Source: Aulostomus chinensis (taxonomy: Eukaryota; Chordata; Actinopteri; Syngnathiformes; Aulostomidae). From it: a stretch of 64,000 nt of DNA. Below, in pieces: positions 41,554 through 53,868 of this stretch. The stretch covers positions 2,465,001 to 2,529,000 of the forward strand of contig JBBMOA010000022.1 in the NCBI GenBank assembly GCA_037954235.1, given 5' to 3'. Each line of letters starts with the position of its first letter. Position 1 is the stretch's first letter. The position numbers and the translations under genes are program-made. The notes beneath the pieces are model-generated. The model did not search any database, was not told where the DNA came from, and saw only the letters and a program-made list of their open reading frames with translations.

Positions 41554-44500
41554 ATGGGAAACACCAAAAGCGGCGCCGTGTCAAAGGAGATCCTGGAGGA
41601 CCTTAAGCTCAACACCAAGTTCTCTGAGACTGAGATTGTGCAGTGGTACGAAAACTTCAAGAGGCAGTGTCCAACCGGCCGCATCTCGAAAGATGAATTC
41701 CAGAACATCTACAGCAAGTTCTTCCCAGAAAGCGACCCCAACACGTACGCCCAGCACGTCTTCCGCTCCTTCGACACAAATGACGACGGCACCTTGGACT
41801 TCAAGGAGTACATCATCGCTCTCCACATGACATCAACAGGGAAGACCAACAGGAAACTGGAGTGGGCGTTCTCACTCTTCGATGTGGACAAGAATGGATA
41901 CATCACCAAGTCGGAAGTCAAGGAAATTTGCACAGTGAGTTTTGGGAGAAGAAGCCGTGATTTAGTAGCCAGTAGAAGACATTTACAAGTCTCAGGTTTT
42001 GGTTTAAATGTTAAGTAGATATTTTACTTGTGTGTGTGATCATGGCGAGCAGGTACCGCTGAGAGAGGAGCTGCTGATGTCAACGTGATCTTTAATGTTT
42101 GGACTTCCAGTCCCTTGAGAACGGTCTGCAGGGTGTCGTCCCTGTGTGGTCAGAGAAATGAATCAGCTAGGGGGCATTCCTCAGACCAAACGTTTGCTCT
42201 GTCAAACAGATCAACCCTAACACTGAATTTCCTCGGTCTACATTCAGACGTTCTTGTCTTTGCAAAAGACAGACAAACTGCACCCAAAGGTTATTCATCT
42301 TTGGCAGAAGCAAACATCTGGTGAGAGTCTGAAGTTTCTACTGGAAACAGAGATGTGATAAGGTTTGCGTGCCCGTGTGTCCTTTGGAGAACGATGATGT
42401 TGGACAACCAGATCCACATGAGGTAAACTTGACAAGGAACGAAAATGGCTGAACAGGAATTTGAGCAAAACAGCTTGAGGAGGCATCGTCCGCGCCTCCA
42501 AGGGTGGGACTTGTTTCAAATGTGGGATTCTTTTAAAAAAGAAAGAAAGTCTGGTGAAATGTCGTTCCTAGCCACACCCCACTTTAACACCCACTCACTC
42601 CATGTCAGTCCCACTCAGTGGAAGCCCCAATTAAAGTCTAAACACAGGATTAGACTTTAATTGATGCTGATAAACAGTTTAGGATATATTCAAGGTTAAG
42701 CCTGCGTAGGACTTTGGCGTGAGGATATGAGGCTATAAGGAGAGCAGAGAATGGAATGAAGAGGTTCAATTTAAGGCAAAGATTTCCAATCAAAGGGGAA
42801 ATGTGGCTCTCTTTATATGCATCAAATTGAGGGTAAATTCGAGTCAATAGAAGCAAATAATTGACTAATTACTTGATCAATCAGTTGGCGCATTACAAAC
42901 CTAGAAACCAAGGGTCCGCTTCGTTTCTGTTGACATGTACGGGGACATGTTCAGGTCAACGTGTACTTTCTTGGCTTGGTTGAAGTGTGTGTCTGACGTT
43001 TGATGTCAACTCTAATTATAGTCTCAGTAACCCAAACTTCCCTGTTGTTTTGACTTTTATAGCAAATAAGCTACTTTTTTTAACCCCCCCCCCCCCCCCA
43101 AAAGGCATCCCTTGAATGTTACGGATGAAAAGATGAAACTGCTTACTTCCATGCAGCCTCACTTCTTCTTCATCTGCTGCAAAACATCGAAATGTTTTAC
43201 TCACACTCGAGTTTAGCAGTTGGGAGGTTTGTTTCTCAACAAAAGCGAAGTAACACTTCTGCAGGAGGTGTAATGTGACTGCACGGGAAGTACTTCAAAT
43301 TCAGATCAGGCCGTTTAAAATTGACCAAATCGATATCAGACGGTTGACATGAACTCTGTTGAGAGGCCGGAGCCTGGCTGGGAGTGAAACTACAGTGTCA
43401 TCTGCATACAGGTTTACATACGACTTCTCCCGAATAGGTGTTTATGCACCTTTACGTTTTCAGAGGACATGAAAGTCCCTCTTCAATGGGAATGGCAAAC
43501 TGATCCTTTTCTGAAGTCACAAATGTGCTCTTCAAAAACAGGCAGAACAGGATAACAAGAGTGATGAAAGCCTGTCCACGTCTTCAGGGTTCTAGATTGT
43601 CTTAAGAAGACACTTTGCTGCTAATTTCCTGCCTGATCAACTTGTTCCCACGTCAGGGGCCTCGTCTCCAACCTCCTGACATGGCCATGAAGCTCATAGA
43701 TAAGAAGGTAGAGGGAAAGATAATTTAGCAAAGTGCTGTTTGGGAATTATGTGTTAATCCTGACACTGCCGTCATTTACTCAACTTCAATTTCCTGGGCA
43801 CTTTGAATTGATTTCTGCCTCAGTACCCCATTAGTAGCCAACGCACACCGGTTTAAAAATCTAAATTAACTTAATCACAGACAAGAGCCAAAGAGCTGCA
43901 GCTGGTAATCCGTTCCACCTCATTTCTTGCTGTTTCAGAGTTAATCGATCGGCTCATAGAATTTATAAATGTTTGAGATTAAAGAAAGGTTGCATGCGAT
44001 TGTAGCGGCACGCTTTAGGTACGGATTAAACCAATGCCCTCCCGTCTCCTCTGTTTCAGGCCATTTTCAAGCTGATTCCTAAAGATGAATTGTCCAAACT
44101 GCCTGCTGATGAAAATACAGCAGACAAGAGGGCAGACAAACTCTGGAACTACTTTGACAAAGGAGAGAACGGTGAGTTAGTCAACAGTAAAAGAACGGTT
44201 TCTGCATCCTGAGGTCAAGTCTCTGATATCTGGGGTCTGACAGCGAGGGTCACAGGGATATCCTAGACTTTGCAGGGGCTTCCACATCGGTGGCTTTGGA
44301 TTATGACTCCTGATGCAAACTGAGCCTCAGTGGGTCTTTTAATCCCACTGCTGAATGGAGTTTAAGTACATTCCACACAAGCGGAAGCACAATATTTTTC
44401 ACAACAAAAGTACACTTCAGGAAACTCGAGATTAAATTCTAAGCAGATCACTGCTAACCTGTACGTGGAGAAGTACAAATCCTGCAGTTTACTGATGAAA

Positions 44501-44856
44501 TGTTAATATTGTCAAACCTACTTCTGTTCCTCACATGATGTACTTGTATTACAGTGTTTGAAATCACTTACTAATGTACAACTCATACTGTTACCACCAA
44601 ATTGAGTGTGTTACATATTGTATACCTGAGAAATCAAAGTATTAGTATGATTGTTTATTTTTATTAATCATAGATATACACTTAATCATCTTTTTTTTTT
44701 AATTTGGATTTATTAAGCTTTTTTCCAGGCCTTTAATTTTCCTGGGTGAAACTCTCTCTTGTTCTTCCAGATCGAGTGGCAGAGGGAGAATTCATCAAGG
44801 GAGTGTTGGACAATGAAGAAGCTCTTCGTTTGATTCAGTATCAGCCTTCAAAGTAG
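41554..44856 (+). CDS. rcvrn: recoverin/visinin-type photoreceptor neuronal calcium sensor
   Basis: This is a calcium-myristoyl switch protein of photoreceptors that restrains opsin kinase at high Ca2+. Coding exons 41554-41934, 44060-44171 and 44771-44856 join in frame to 192 residues. MGN at the start is the N-myristoylation signal. CPTG (39-42) marks the degenerate EF-hand 1. EF-hand 2 (loop 74-85, DTNDDGTLDFKE) and EF-hand 3 (loop 110-121, DVDKNGYITKSE) have full ligand sets. EF-hand 4 (FDKGENDRVAEGEF) is degenerate, as in recoverin. The protein ends IQYQPSK, without the lysine-rich tail of human recoverin (about 200 residues). Length and ending match chicken cone visinin (192 residues). 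It is therefore probably a cone-type fish paralogue. A splice acceptor at 41415 suggests an upstream 5'UTR exon. Confidence 0.94.
42961..43016. repeat. diverged direct repeat, copy in recoverin intron 1
   Basis: This is the partner of the copy at 41118, in the same orientation and on the other side of coding exon 1. A run of 16 C follows shortly downstream (43084-43099). Confidence 0.7.
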
Positions 44857-45062
44857 CGCTTTTATCAGCCGGATGAGTCGGATCGCTCTCCAGGATTTAC
44901 TCTGACAGTACAATGACATCTGACAGCACCTTCAGAAATTGTGAACATTCAGTAGGTGAGATGGAAATGCCACATCACCCCCTAAAATGAAACCTAAATT
45001 AAAAAAAAAACTCCTTTATTATCTTTAAATCACAAAAACAGAGAGATTATGGAAAAAAACTA

Positions 45063-45230
45063 AATAAAACAAGAATATGCACGCAGTTTAACTCGTGCCC
45101 TCTTGCCCCTCACGTGCAATATTCCATCACACATTCGTGAACTCGTTAATTCGAGTAGACAACTAAATGAAACATGACGCTTTATAAGACGGGGCACGTT
45201 TAGGAATTCGTCACTGTCAGCGAAAATAAA
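45063..45230 (+). terminator. recoverin poly(A) signals
   Basis: AATAAA occurs at 45063-45068 and again at 45225-45230, about 210 and 370 bases after the stop codon. Either could end the transcript. A further one lies near 45573. The first follows an AT-rich 3'UTR with no other coding signal. Confidence 0.6.
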
Positions 45231-48200
45231 ATGAAAGATGGGGGTTTGTTAGTAAAACTCACATTCATGTGATAAACGTGTCGTGTGCATTAGTTGTTGT
45301 CATTAAGTGTGTTTTGCTCTACTTGGAAGCCAATTCTGGTCGCCGTAGTTTCTCTTTTTACCACGAAACTTGTTCCCGACCAACAAGTAGTTCATGGTTT
45401 GTACAGTCAAACTGGTGTCCACTGGCCCTTCTTGTTGTCAGGTTTTGTGTCTTTACCAGTTCAATTCTTGCCATGTAACACAACCCTTCATGTTTTAGTT
45501 GTACGACGCGTAATTTAGATTTGTTTGTTGTGCAACAGATTCAAAATAAGTGTCGGACCTGGGTTTCTCTATGAAAATAAAATTTCAATAAAAATAGATA
45601 AAGATGTCGGAAATCTTTCTTCACCATTCATCGTCTCATTAGAAATCTGGCAGGTGTCCCGCCGCAGCCTTCAGGCTAAAGGTGGTTCTCACCAAGCAGA
45701 GAGAGGGAGGTAAATGGAACCTTCGTCGGATTCATGGGAAACGTAAAGGCCACAAAGTCGGTTCTCGTCAAAACCCCAAGTAAGAAAGCTGTAATACTTT
45801 ACATAACAGCTTAAGATATTTCATCATGTACATTGCTATTGATTTTTTTTGTTTTTGAAGGACAACAACAACAACAACAACAACAACTTGATCTGACCTG
45901 ACAAGTATTTTGTCTGCCCCCCAAATCTCAGGGATGCTCTGGTGTCACATTTTCTCAAACGCCCCCTGGGACTCGCGGATGAGTTGGGAATATTTCCAAA
46001 GGTTTACCCACATCAGTCAGTTGACAAACGTCCCCTGGGACTCAGGGATGAGCTGCAAAATATTGTAGTGGTCAAAGGCCAAAAGCCACTGTCAACTCAT
46101 GTGAGCACAAAATCTCAGGAGCGTCTTAAGAAACGCGCACGGAGACGCTGTGATCGCCGATGGTAACTGAGGGGAAACCTGTGGTGCGGTTTAGAATAAG
46201 ACGCACGTTTTAAAATGTCTCCAGCTTAGAGGATCCAAATGTGAAAATGAACCATGTTGTCCGTCTTCAATGTAGAAGTTTATGAAGCTAATACATAATA
46301 AAGCTTGGACAGTTGGGAACTGATGAAACCTCCTTTGCCTCCAAACGCACAGATGGTCACATTGGTCTGGTTTCACAAGACACTTGCATGGTCACTGTAG
46401 AAAAGATTAATATTGTTACATAATCAGAAGTCCTGGTCGACTTCCTTGCTCCAAATTCGAAGAGACATCTGCTGTTTTTCTTATTTCGTTTGCTTCCCAC
46501 ACCGAGGGCGTCTTTCTCTTGGAGCCTTTTTTTCATAAATAAACAAAAAACCCTGTTAAAGAACAAGGATTTAAAAAAAAGGAATTTGATGGACATTTTT
46601 GCAAATATACCCTCTGCACATTACGTTCAGCTGCACGGAATTGGATTGCTCAGTAAATAAAACTGAACATTACCACATATTGTTTGTGACTGTAAATGAT
46701 TAAGCCCTTCATTTTCTATATGTGCTTTTGTTTTTGAGTCCCAGCTGGTGAGGGAGGCTCGTCTTATATAAACTGTTGTATAATTTAGCCTCTTAATTTA
46801 TATTTTTAATTACATCCCACATACTGCTCAGTGACCCGGAAACCTTGTTTATCTCTTCCTCACTGCCTATATTGTCAATCACTCTCTCTCTCGCTCGCTC
46901 CGTTACTCCCCTGACGGTGGAGATTATTGACATAATCTTCTGTAAAGTATTTGAAAGCATCTGTCTTAAAATCCAAATCCCACTGTTGCAGAAAGCTTTG
47001 ATTCTTTTTCTTTTATCAATGTGCATAACAACAGGGAGGGCAGAAAGAAGGTGAACCAAGGAGACAAAAATCTCAGAAATGTTTCATGGTTTCTTTTAAA
47101 TTTGTACCCAAGGATTTAAATTTTACCAAACCTGAAATTAAAAAAAAAACAACTAGTTAATATCAGTTCACAGCAAAAAAAAAAATTGTATTAAATATTT
47201 TTTCAATTTTTATTAAATATCTCTCGCGTATTTAAGCAGTTTTCTTTCTTTCAGTGTTGACTTTACCTTCACAGAAATTTACGCCACAAGTTAATCGAAG
47301 TCTGTTCATTACAAGAAACTACAATAAACCACTTATGGTGGACTTTGGAGTCCATGCTGAAGTGCTAGCAAAAGCTGTAAGTGTGCTAGCAAAAGCTAAC
47401 AGTATGCTTGTTATATCCAATAGTGTGCTAGCAAAAGCTAACAGTTTGCTTGTTACGTCCAATAGTGTGCTAGCAAAAGCTAACAGTATGCTTGTTATAT
47501 CCAATAGTGTGCTAGCAAAAGCTAACAGTTTGCTTGTTACGTCCAATAGTGTGCTAGCAAAAGCTAACAGTATGCTTGTTATATCCAATAGTGTGCTAGC
47601 AAAAGCTAACAGTTTGCTTGTTACGTCCAATAGTGTGCTAGCAAAAGCTAACAGTATGCCAGCAAATACCAACGGTTTGCTAGCAAAAGCTAACAGCGTG
47701 CTAGCCAAATTTATCAGTATGCTCGTAAAAGCTAACAGGCAGCCATGTGTTATTGCCCCCCCCCCCCCCCCCCCATCTGTGTAATGTGTATTCCTCACAA
47801 CTACCCAGCCAAAGACACTCACAAATTAGCTTGGCTAACGAGTCGCCCCATTACCCTGCTAGCTAGCAGGTGGCATTTCCATCCACTCTTAAAGAAATGC
47901 AGTTACTTTCCTCATCTGTGTATTATTATTGTTCACACTGATGAACACCAGACAAAACTTTACAGAAACAAGGCATCGTTTAAAAAAGGCGACATTGCGA
48001 GGTTTTTAGTTTCGAGATGGAGACAAGCTGACTGCTAATTAGCTTAGCAAACTGAAAGATGGTGGATTGGAAGTATTAGCATACTCCGTCTTTTTGGGGT
48101 GATCGTCAAGTCATCCATATAAGTATTTCAGCTTAATTAGTTGAGTAATTCAGATGCTTTCTAAATTAACCCTAAAGTAGTCTTCTCATACTTTGATGAT

Positions 48201-49763
48201 TACATGAGTACAATATATTACTAGTGTGGTGCAGATGTGATGTTTTTTTTTTTTTATTGCAAACAGAATAAACACAAAACACAACAACTACAAATCATGT
48301 TGCAGTCCTCATTCATTCCTCCAGGTGCATCATAATTCCCCTGTTAAACTCACATTTTCTCATTCCAGCCACCAAAAGAAGAAAGAAAACCCCCCAAAAT
48401 AAACCTTTTCATCTTCTGTAAAGCAAACTTTTAACCTAACGAACAAAATTGTCTAAACATTCACATACTATTAAAGGGTTGCCATAGGTTTTGAACCCGG
48501 TTCAATCCAACAATCCAAGATTGTTTTGGCTCTTCTGCAGCAGATATACTGGAAAGTTACGATCCCACTGCTCCCAACTTCTAAAAGTGAAGGCGGCTGT
48601 TTGCAGCAAATCAACCCAGACGATGTCGTTGACCACTGAGACAATGACTGTAGCAAAGCCTGATTGTTGATCAGCTGATATGAATACTGGCTTACATTCA
48701 TTGGGTGAACAAAAAAGCAACTTCAGTGGGATGAAAAAATTATCCTGGGTCAGTGTTACATTTTGGGGAAATATGCTTATTCTCCATGGTTCACAGAACC
48801 AAACAAGAGGACAGAGACCCTTGTCTTCGCTGTGGTTATGACCCGTGCTAGTTATGTAGCTTAGCACAATTAATAGTGGTGCTGTCGCTCTTCTACTCTT
48901 CAGCAAATACTTGGGTTTTTTTTGGACTAAAGATTTAAGATGTTGTGTCAAATCACAAAGTCCTTCAGTTTTTCAGGAAAATAGTTAAGACTATATATCT
49001 CATTCCAAAGCCCTGTTCGCAGAGGATTAGTGCAGCCTGGGGACACCATCCCCTCACCTCTGTGTTCCACGTGGCGCATTCGCACGGTTGACAAGTGAAG
49101 CCTGAGTCTTTACCCGCAGAAATGAAGTCAAAGCTTCGTATAACTCGCGGTATGCTGCAGGGCACGTCATCCGTCTCCGTCTCGTCATTACATCCTGTAC
49201 ATATGGGTACCGAGTTGAGCCTGCACTCAAAATACTGTCAAGACCTAAAGGACTTCAATCTGACTGGGGAAGAGGCAGAGAAAAGGCAGCACAGAGGAAA
49301 GTTCTGGAGAGGATGGACAGTAAGCACATCTCCCAAAAAGTTTGTGTGTTCCTGGACTGCAAAACAACTTCACACCGATGCAGTAGAAGCAGAGTCTGTT
49401 TTGCTCCAGGCATTCTCTCGTACAACCTGCAACCATGATCCTGGATGCAGTTCAGCGTCATAGACACTTTGCTCAGTGATGAGGAGGAACCAAGGGAGGT
49501 CTAACGTGTTTCCTGCTGATGTAAGTGGGATCAAATGAGATCGTTTATTCTTCTCCTCACAGCTCTGCAGTCACAAAACGCTTCGCACAGGTCGTCTAAC
49601 ACATACACGCAGAATTCCACTGCCAAACAATCCGCAAAGGTTATATTCTTCAACAGCACTTGGAACTATTTCAAGATTCTTGTTCAAGTCTTGTAGCCTT
49701 GTGAATTTTTCCTCGGTTAAATGTACGTCCGACGTGACGGAGACCGACACGTCCCCGGCACTC
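45231..49763. other. recoverin-gsg1l2 convergent spacer
   Basis: No supported exon was found. Two similar segments around CGCCCCCTGGGACTCGCGGATGAG (45956) and GTCCCCTGGGACTCAGGGATGAG (46029) form a short degenerate tandem. A CAA run lies at about 45866-45888. The main feature is the minisatellite at 47.36-47.74 kb, followed by a run of 19 C (47756-47774). The right part, from 48.2 kb, probably includes the gsg1l2 3'UTR, but I could not fix its end. Confidence 0.5.
47362..47738. repeat. 42-bp minisatellite with 84-bp higher-order pattern
   Basis: Units of exactly 42 bases start AATAGTGTGCTAGCAAAAGC at 47419, 47461, 47503, 47545 and 47587, with decayed units on both sides. Two variants alternate strictly. 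One has CAGTATGC with TTATATCC, and the other has CAGTTTGC with TTACGTCC. Because 42 is a multiple of 3, a long open frame exists on each strand (47254-47784 plus, 47319-47822 minus). They encode 14-residue repeats but show no other sign of being genes. Confidence 0.93.
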
Positions 49764-52700
49764 TCAGCAGAGTGAGTCCTCTCTCTCCTCCTGCAGGGCG
49801 TAATCTATCTCATCCATCTCCCGTTCACAATCTTCACACCCCTCAGCGCCGCATCCCTCCACCACCACCATGCCACGGGGGTCCACCAACCTTCCTGTTA
49901 CTACTCCTGCTCCTCCAGCTCCTCCCAGTGCTACCACTGTTCCCACACCCATTCCTCCGACTCCTCCCATTCCCACTCCTCCAACTCCAAGTCCTCCCCC
50001 ACCAACAAGCAGGGCCCCTCCAGCACCACACGCCAGCGGTCCAACAGCAGGGCCCACTCCTCTGGGCCACAGTGGGTCCATGAGCACCCCCTGTTGGCCC
50101 AGTTGAATCAACTGGCTGACAGAGTAAACCCCTCCGCCACTCCCTCTGACGACCTCCTCATAGGAAGGGGCGCGGGCAGCGGTGCGGGCCTCCTCCAGCC
50201 TCACACGGGCCCGGTGCTTCATCTCAATAATGGTCTTGGTGTAGGAGTTGAGCGTGGCGACGGCGGCCGCCATGCAGCAGCTGAAGGACAACCAGGCCAT
50301 GCTGGGTAGAACCAGGAAGAAAAGACTTCTGTGACCAAAACACCAAGAGATGCACCTTGTCGTTTGAGAGACGACACTGTGCCGTTATTTCAGGTTAAAC
50401 TGAGAGAAACTTACGCGAAAGACCATCCGTAGTCCCAGGTCTGTGGTCTCCAGTCTTTAGGCCCGATGCTGACGGTCATCTGAAACACTGTGGTGTACAT
50501 CATGTGAGCTACCATCCCCATCATGCCTGGTCCAGGGAACAAGACAGAGAGAAGGATAAAGACCACTGACTGTATATTCAGCGACTGAATATTCAAAAAC
50601 AGCAATATCAGATATGAAAAACGACTACAATGACTCCAGTTTTTGACCTCATTCCGAAAATCACACGAATCCAGAGAAGCTGTTTACATGGCTGAGGAAA
50701 ATGGACGTTTTATGTAAATCCAGACTGGCGATGCTGGCCAGACAGACTAAAGACAGCAAACACTTTACCGTTATGGTTTCCCTCCAGTCCGGTCAAAGTA
50801 TCCCACCCAATCGGACCTTTTTTTAAATCTTCATTTCTAAATCAAAACAGTGAATCAGACTTTTGTGAGGTAGCCAACAAAGTCTGAGTCCGTATGAGCG
50901 ATGAATTTTGGACTCAGTTTGCTGGTGGTTCAGTCATATTCGTCCTTGCGTGTCTCTCGTCCCCCACCTGAGAGAACAGTGCACATGGCGGCGAAGGCGT
51001 TGATCTTGAGGGCGTTCATTTCCCTCTTGGCACAGAGGCAAATCGCTTCCACCCACATCAACAGGAAGCCCATGGCCAGCAGCCCAATGTACATGAACTC
51101 ACTGATGACGGACAGCCAGAGGACACCTGGGTGCAGCAGACAGACGGAGGATTTTTTTTTTTGTTGAAAGCGAGGCAAGAGCCGTCTGATCTGTTGCAGG
51201 ATGCAAACTAACTCATGTTCATGTGGTGCAGATTCTGTCACTAAAAATCTTGTTCCAGTTTCTGCAGCTTTGAAACAGTCCTCATGCACTGACCTTGTGT
51301 CTCTCCTGGCGTCAGCTCAATGAAGCTGCGACATTTTTCCTCCTGATCCTCACCTGAAACAACAATCAGAGCAGCATCAGGACCCCGGTGGTGATGAGCT
51401 CAAAACTATTACCCATCTCAAATCCCAACATCTTATCATTTTTTTACAATTAACACATCGGATTGTGGCTTGGACGGGGATCAGGCCACGATTCTCAGCA
51501 GGAAAATGATGTCCACTTCAAGTCAAGAATGAGTCCTTTACCCCAAGTGAATGAATGCAACTCTCGTGGGGTCCACTTCCAGTCATGAGATGGGCTGGAG
51601 AATCAGAACAGCAGGAGCGTTTTTTTGGTTTTTTTTTTTTAATGTCGCGACCAAAAGAGAGCTGAGCGAGAAGGTAAAGCTCTGGATCAAGTGGTCAATA
51701 TTGGTTCCTGCTCTCAACTCCAGTCCTGAAATATGACTTAGGACCTACAGAACGAGATCGCAGACACAAGCACCTGAAACAGGTTTCCTCAGGAGGGGGC
51801 TGGCATCCTCCTCAGGGATCAGGTGAGATGTTCAGTCGTCCGTGAGGGACTCGGAGCAGAACCACCGCCTCTGAGTTGAAAGGAGCCGGTTGGGGTGGTT
51901 TGGGAATTTTAGTCAGGATTTTAGTGAGCGAGGTGTTCCAGGTATGTCCAGCCAGGAGAAGACCCTCCATCGCGAGTAGGTTGAGTCCATGATGACTGAA
52001 TTTTCATTTCTGGGTGAACTATCACTTTAAACACATCTAAACCACCATGGTTCTTGTCACCAACCTTCATTGTGCTTCTCGCAGGAAAGCCAGAAGCCGG
52101 TGTGGAAGTAGCGCAGCATGTATTTGTCCTCTCCTGTCTCCCAAATGTAGTGGACAGCATTGGCCAGCTGCTTCCTCTTTAAGCGGGCCAGCTCCTCCTT
52201 TTGCATGGGAGAGAGTGTCACATTGGGGGCTGGGTTCTTGGGGTCAGGGGTTGGGGCCTCTGGGTGGAGAACGATGGAGAATTGGGCAGGAAGGGAGAGA
52301 TAAGGGGGTGTGGGGAATAAATGAGAGGGGAAAGATGAAAGATTTGACGAGTTAGGAGAAACAGAGGAAGAGGAAACAGATATGAGGGGGATTCGACGGT
52401 AGCGTTCAATAATGTAATGACTTTTTAGTGAAGTGATCATCATTAAACTGACGTGCCAGGAAACTGACATAAATCCTTAAACAGGCCTTGTATGGGTCAC
52501 AGCCTGTAACACAATCCACTGCTAAAACACTGTTCTTTAGTTAAGCTGCCGTTTTCTATACAGTGAAAATTGAATACTACATGGAAACAAATAGGCTTAA
52601 CACCGAAAGATAAGACCACGGGTTAGTGAATCCAGATAACATGCAGCTGCAGACACAGAGTTCTGAGATTAGCAACAAAGCTGGGATTATGCGAATCTTT

Positions 52701-53868
52701 GCAACAGGTCCTTCTGTGTAATTATTGTAGATTCGCTCCTCCTCTTATGCTCCTCTCGTTCGTGAGGTCTGCCAGGGGTCTGTCCTGGGTCCCCTGCTAT
52801 CTGCTACGTAAATATGCTACTCCAGTCAAATCACGCATACACATTAATGTAGATCTATGTTTATTTTCAGATGACATACAGTTACACGTCACAGTATTTT
52901 AGAATTTAGGTTATCCCCTAATTTCATGGTTGGTTGGTGTCAGTGCTGATGTTATTACCCCAGGCCACTTGCTGTCAGGACCAAAGAGTTACGAGAAGCC
53001 GTCAGGCGGTTCTTTCTGTCTATAAGACTAAATTGAGGGCCAAAACTCCAATGGCATCTATAACTAATTTGTGATCATTCCATGAAAGATGCTCATTGCA
53101 GGTGAGAAAACGTACATCAGAAACTACAAATTTTAAAACAACTGCCAAGCAAAAGCTAGATTTGGGGCCAGTTTGGCAAGAGGTTTGTCAAAATTCACAA
53201 AGACTTTAAGTCTGATCGGGTTGGAACTGGTATAATTTAGGAACTCAGAGTCACAAATCATGCAGGAAGAAGGAAATTGATGGGGTCAGTGCCACCTTAA
53301 GTTAGGTCAGAAAAACCTTTAGACCTTTGAGACGTTGTTTGGAGCTTTTTCTGCTTTTTGATCAGGTTCTGTGGTCACAGCGGTACAGCGAGATGAAGGC
53401 CTGATCATTACGGACTACAGATGTAACATGCGGCTTTATAATAACAGACATTTGACCCTTTAAAAAAAGAGCCCCTGATCATGCAGGTAGACCTGATCGT
53501 TGCTGAACTAGTTTTGAATTATGTTTTTTTAAGCACCACTCACTTATTCTGTCCCAGTGTCAATGTAGAAATCAGCATTTTCCCACTGCAATTAACTACA
53601 ACTGATGCCTTTTTACTGTAAACAGAAGTTACACCTAGCATGACGTTGCTTGACCATATTCACCCAGCTCACCTGTGGTGTACGGCTGGCTGTTGTTCTG
53701 TCCGCAGTTCTTCATCTTGACTGGTGACAGACAGAGGGGCTTCACCACCTTGTGAGTTCCCTCGCACCAATACGAAGTGCAGAATGCTGACACAGACAAG
53801 GTGAGGGCCAGGGAAGTGAGGGACAGGGAGAGCAGGGAACGGTTGCGTCTGGACATTTTTTCCAGCAT
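49764..53868 (-). CDS. gsg1l2: GSG1-family claudin-fold membrane protein, best match GSG1-like 2
   Basis: This is a four-pass membrane protein of the GSG1/GSG1L family (claudin/PMP22 fold). GSG1L is an AMPA-receptor auxiliary subunit, while the role of GSG1L2 is unknown. Exons 53868-53673, 52259-52065, 51353-51294, 51126-50968, 50526-50415 and 50301-49764 join in frame to 419 residues. TM1 is at about 13-33. The first extracellular loop has YWCEGT and FWLSCEK, the paired W-C signature, then CRSFIELTP. TM2 is at about 152-180, TM3 at about 192-218 (KINAFAA...GMVAHMMYT) and TM4 at about 236-260, followed by TLNSYTKTIIEMKH. The tail (about 260-419) is Gly/Val-rich and unlike the human family members. 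The paralogue was chosen because the neighbour is recoverin, as in human 17p13.1. An alternative start four codons later (MSRRN) is possible. Confidence 0.85.
51490..51945 (+). mobile_element. degenerate LINE 3' end fragment in a gsg1l2 intron
   Basis: This is a decayed reverse-transcriptase C-terminal region, antisense to gsg1l2. Recognisable teleost LINE phrases include GAGCTGAGCGAGAAGG, GAACGAGATCGCAGACACAAG, GTGAGGGACTCGGAGCAGAA and GGTGGTTTGGG. It begins with the same ATTCTCAGCAGGAAA as the fragment at 761. It is frameshifted and interrupted by a T-rich insert (51619-51641). Confidence 0.75.
52735..52905 (+). mobile_element. reverse-transcriptase fragment of a non-LTR retrotransposon
   Basis: One frame reads VCQGSVLGPLLS (from about 52768), the conserved P-QGSVLGPLLF block of LINE reverse transcriptase. 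After a frame change the sequence reads FSDDIQLHVTV, matching the catalytic Y/F-ADD-TQLY block with Ala changed to Ser. The two blocks lie closer together than in an intact enzyme and in different frames, so this is a dead, deleted copy. It lies in gsg1l2 intron 1, antisense to the gene. Confidence 0.8.

Noticed and set aside
47254..47784. A possible repetitive-protein gene
   Set aside because: The frame is open on both strands because the repeat unit is 42 bases. There is no promoter, conserved flank or splice structure. It is kept as a repeat.
49721..50106. Pro/Thr-rich open frames on the plus strand
   Set aside because: They are antisense shadows of the Gly/Val-rich tail of the gsg1l2 last exon.
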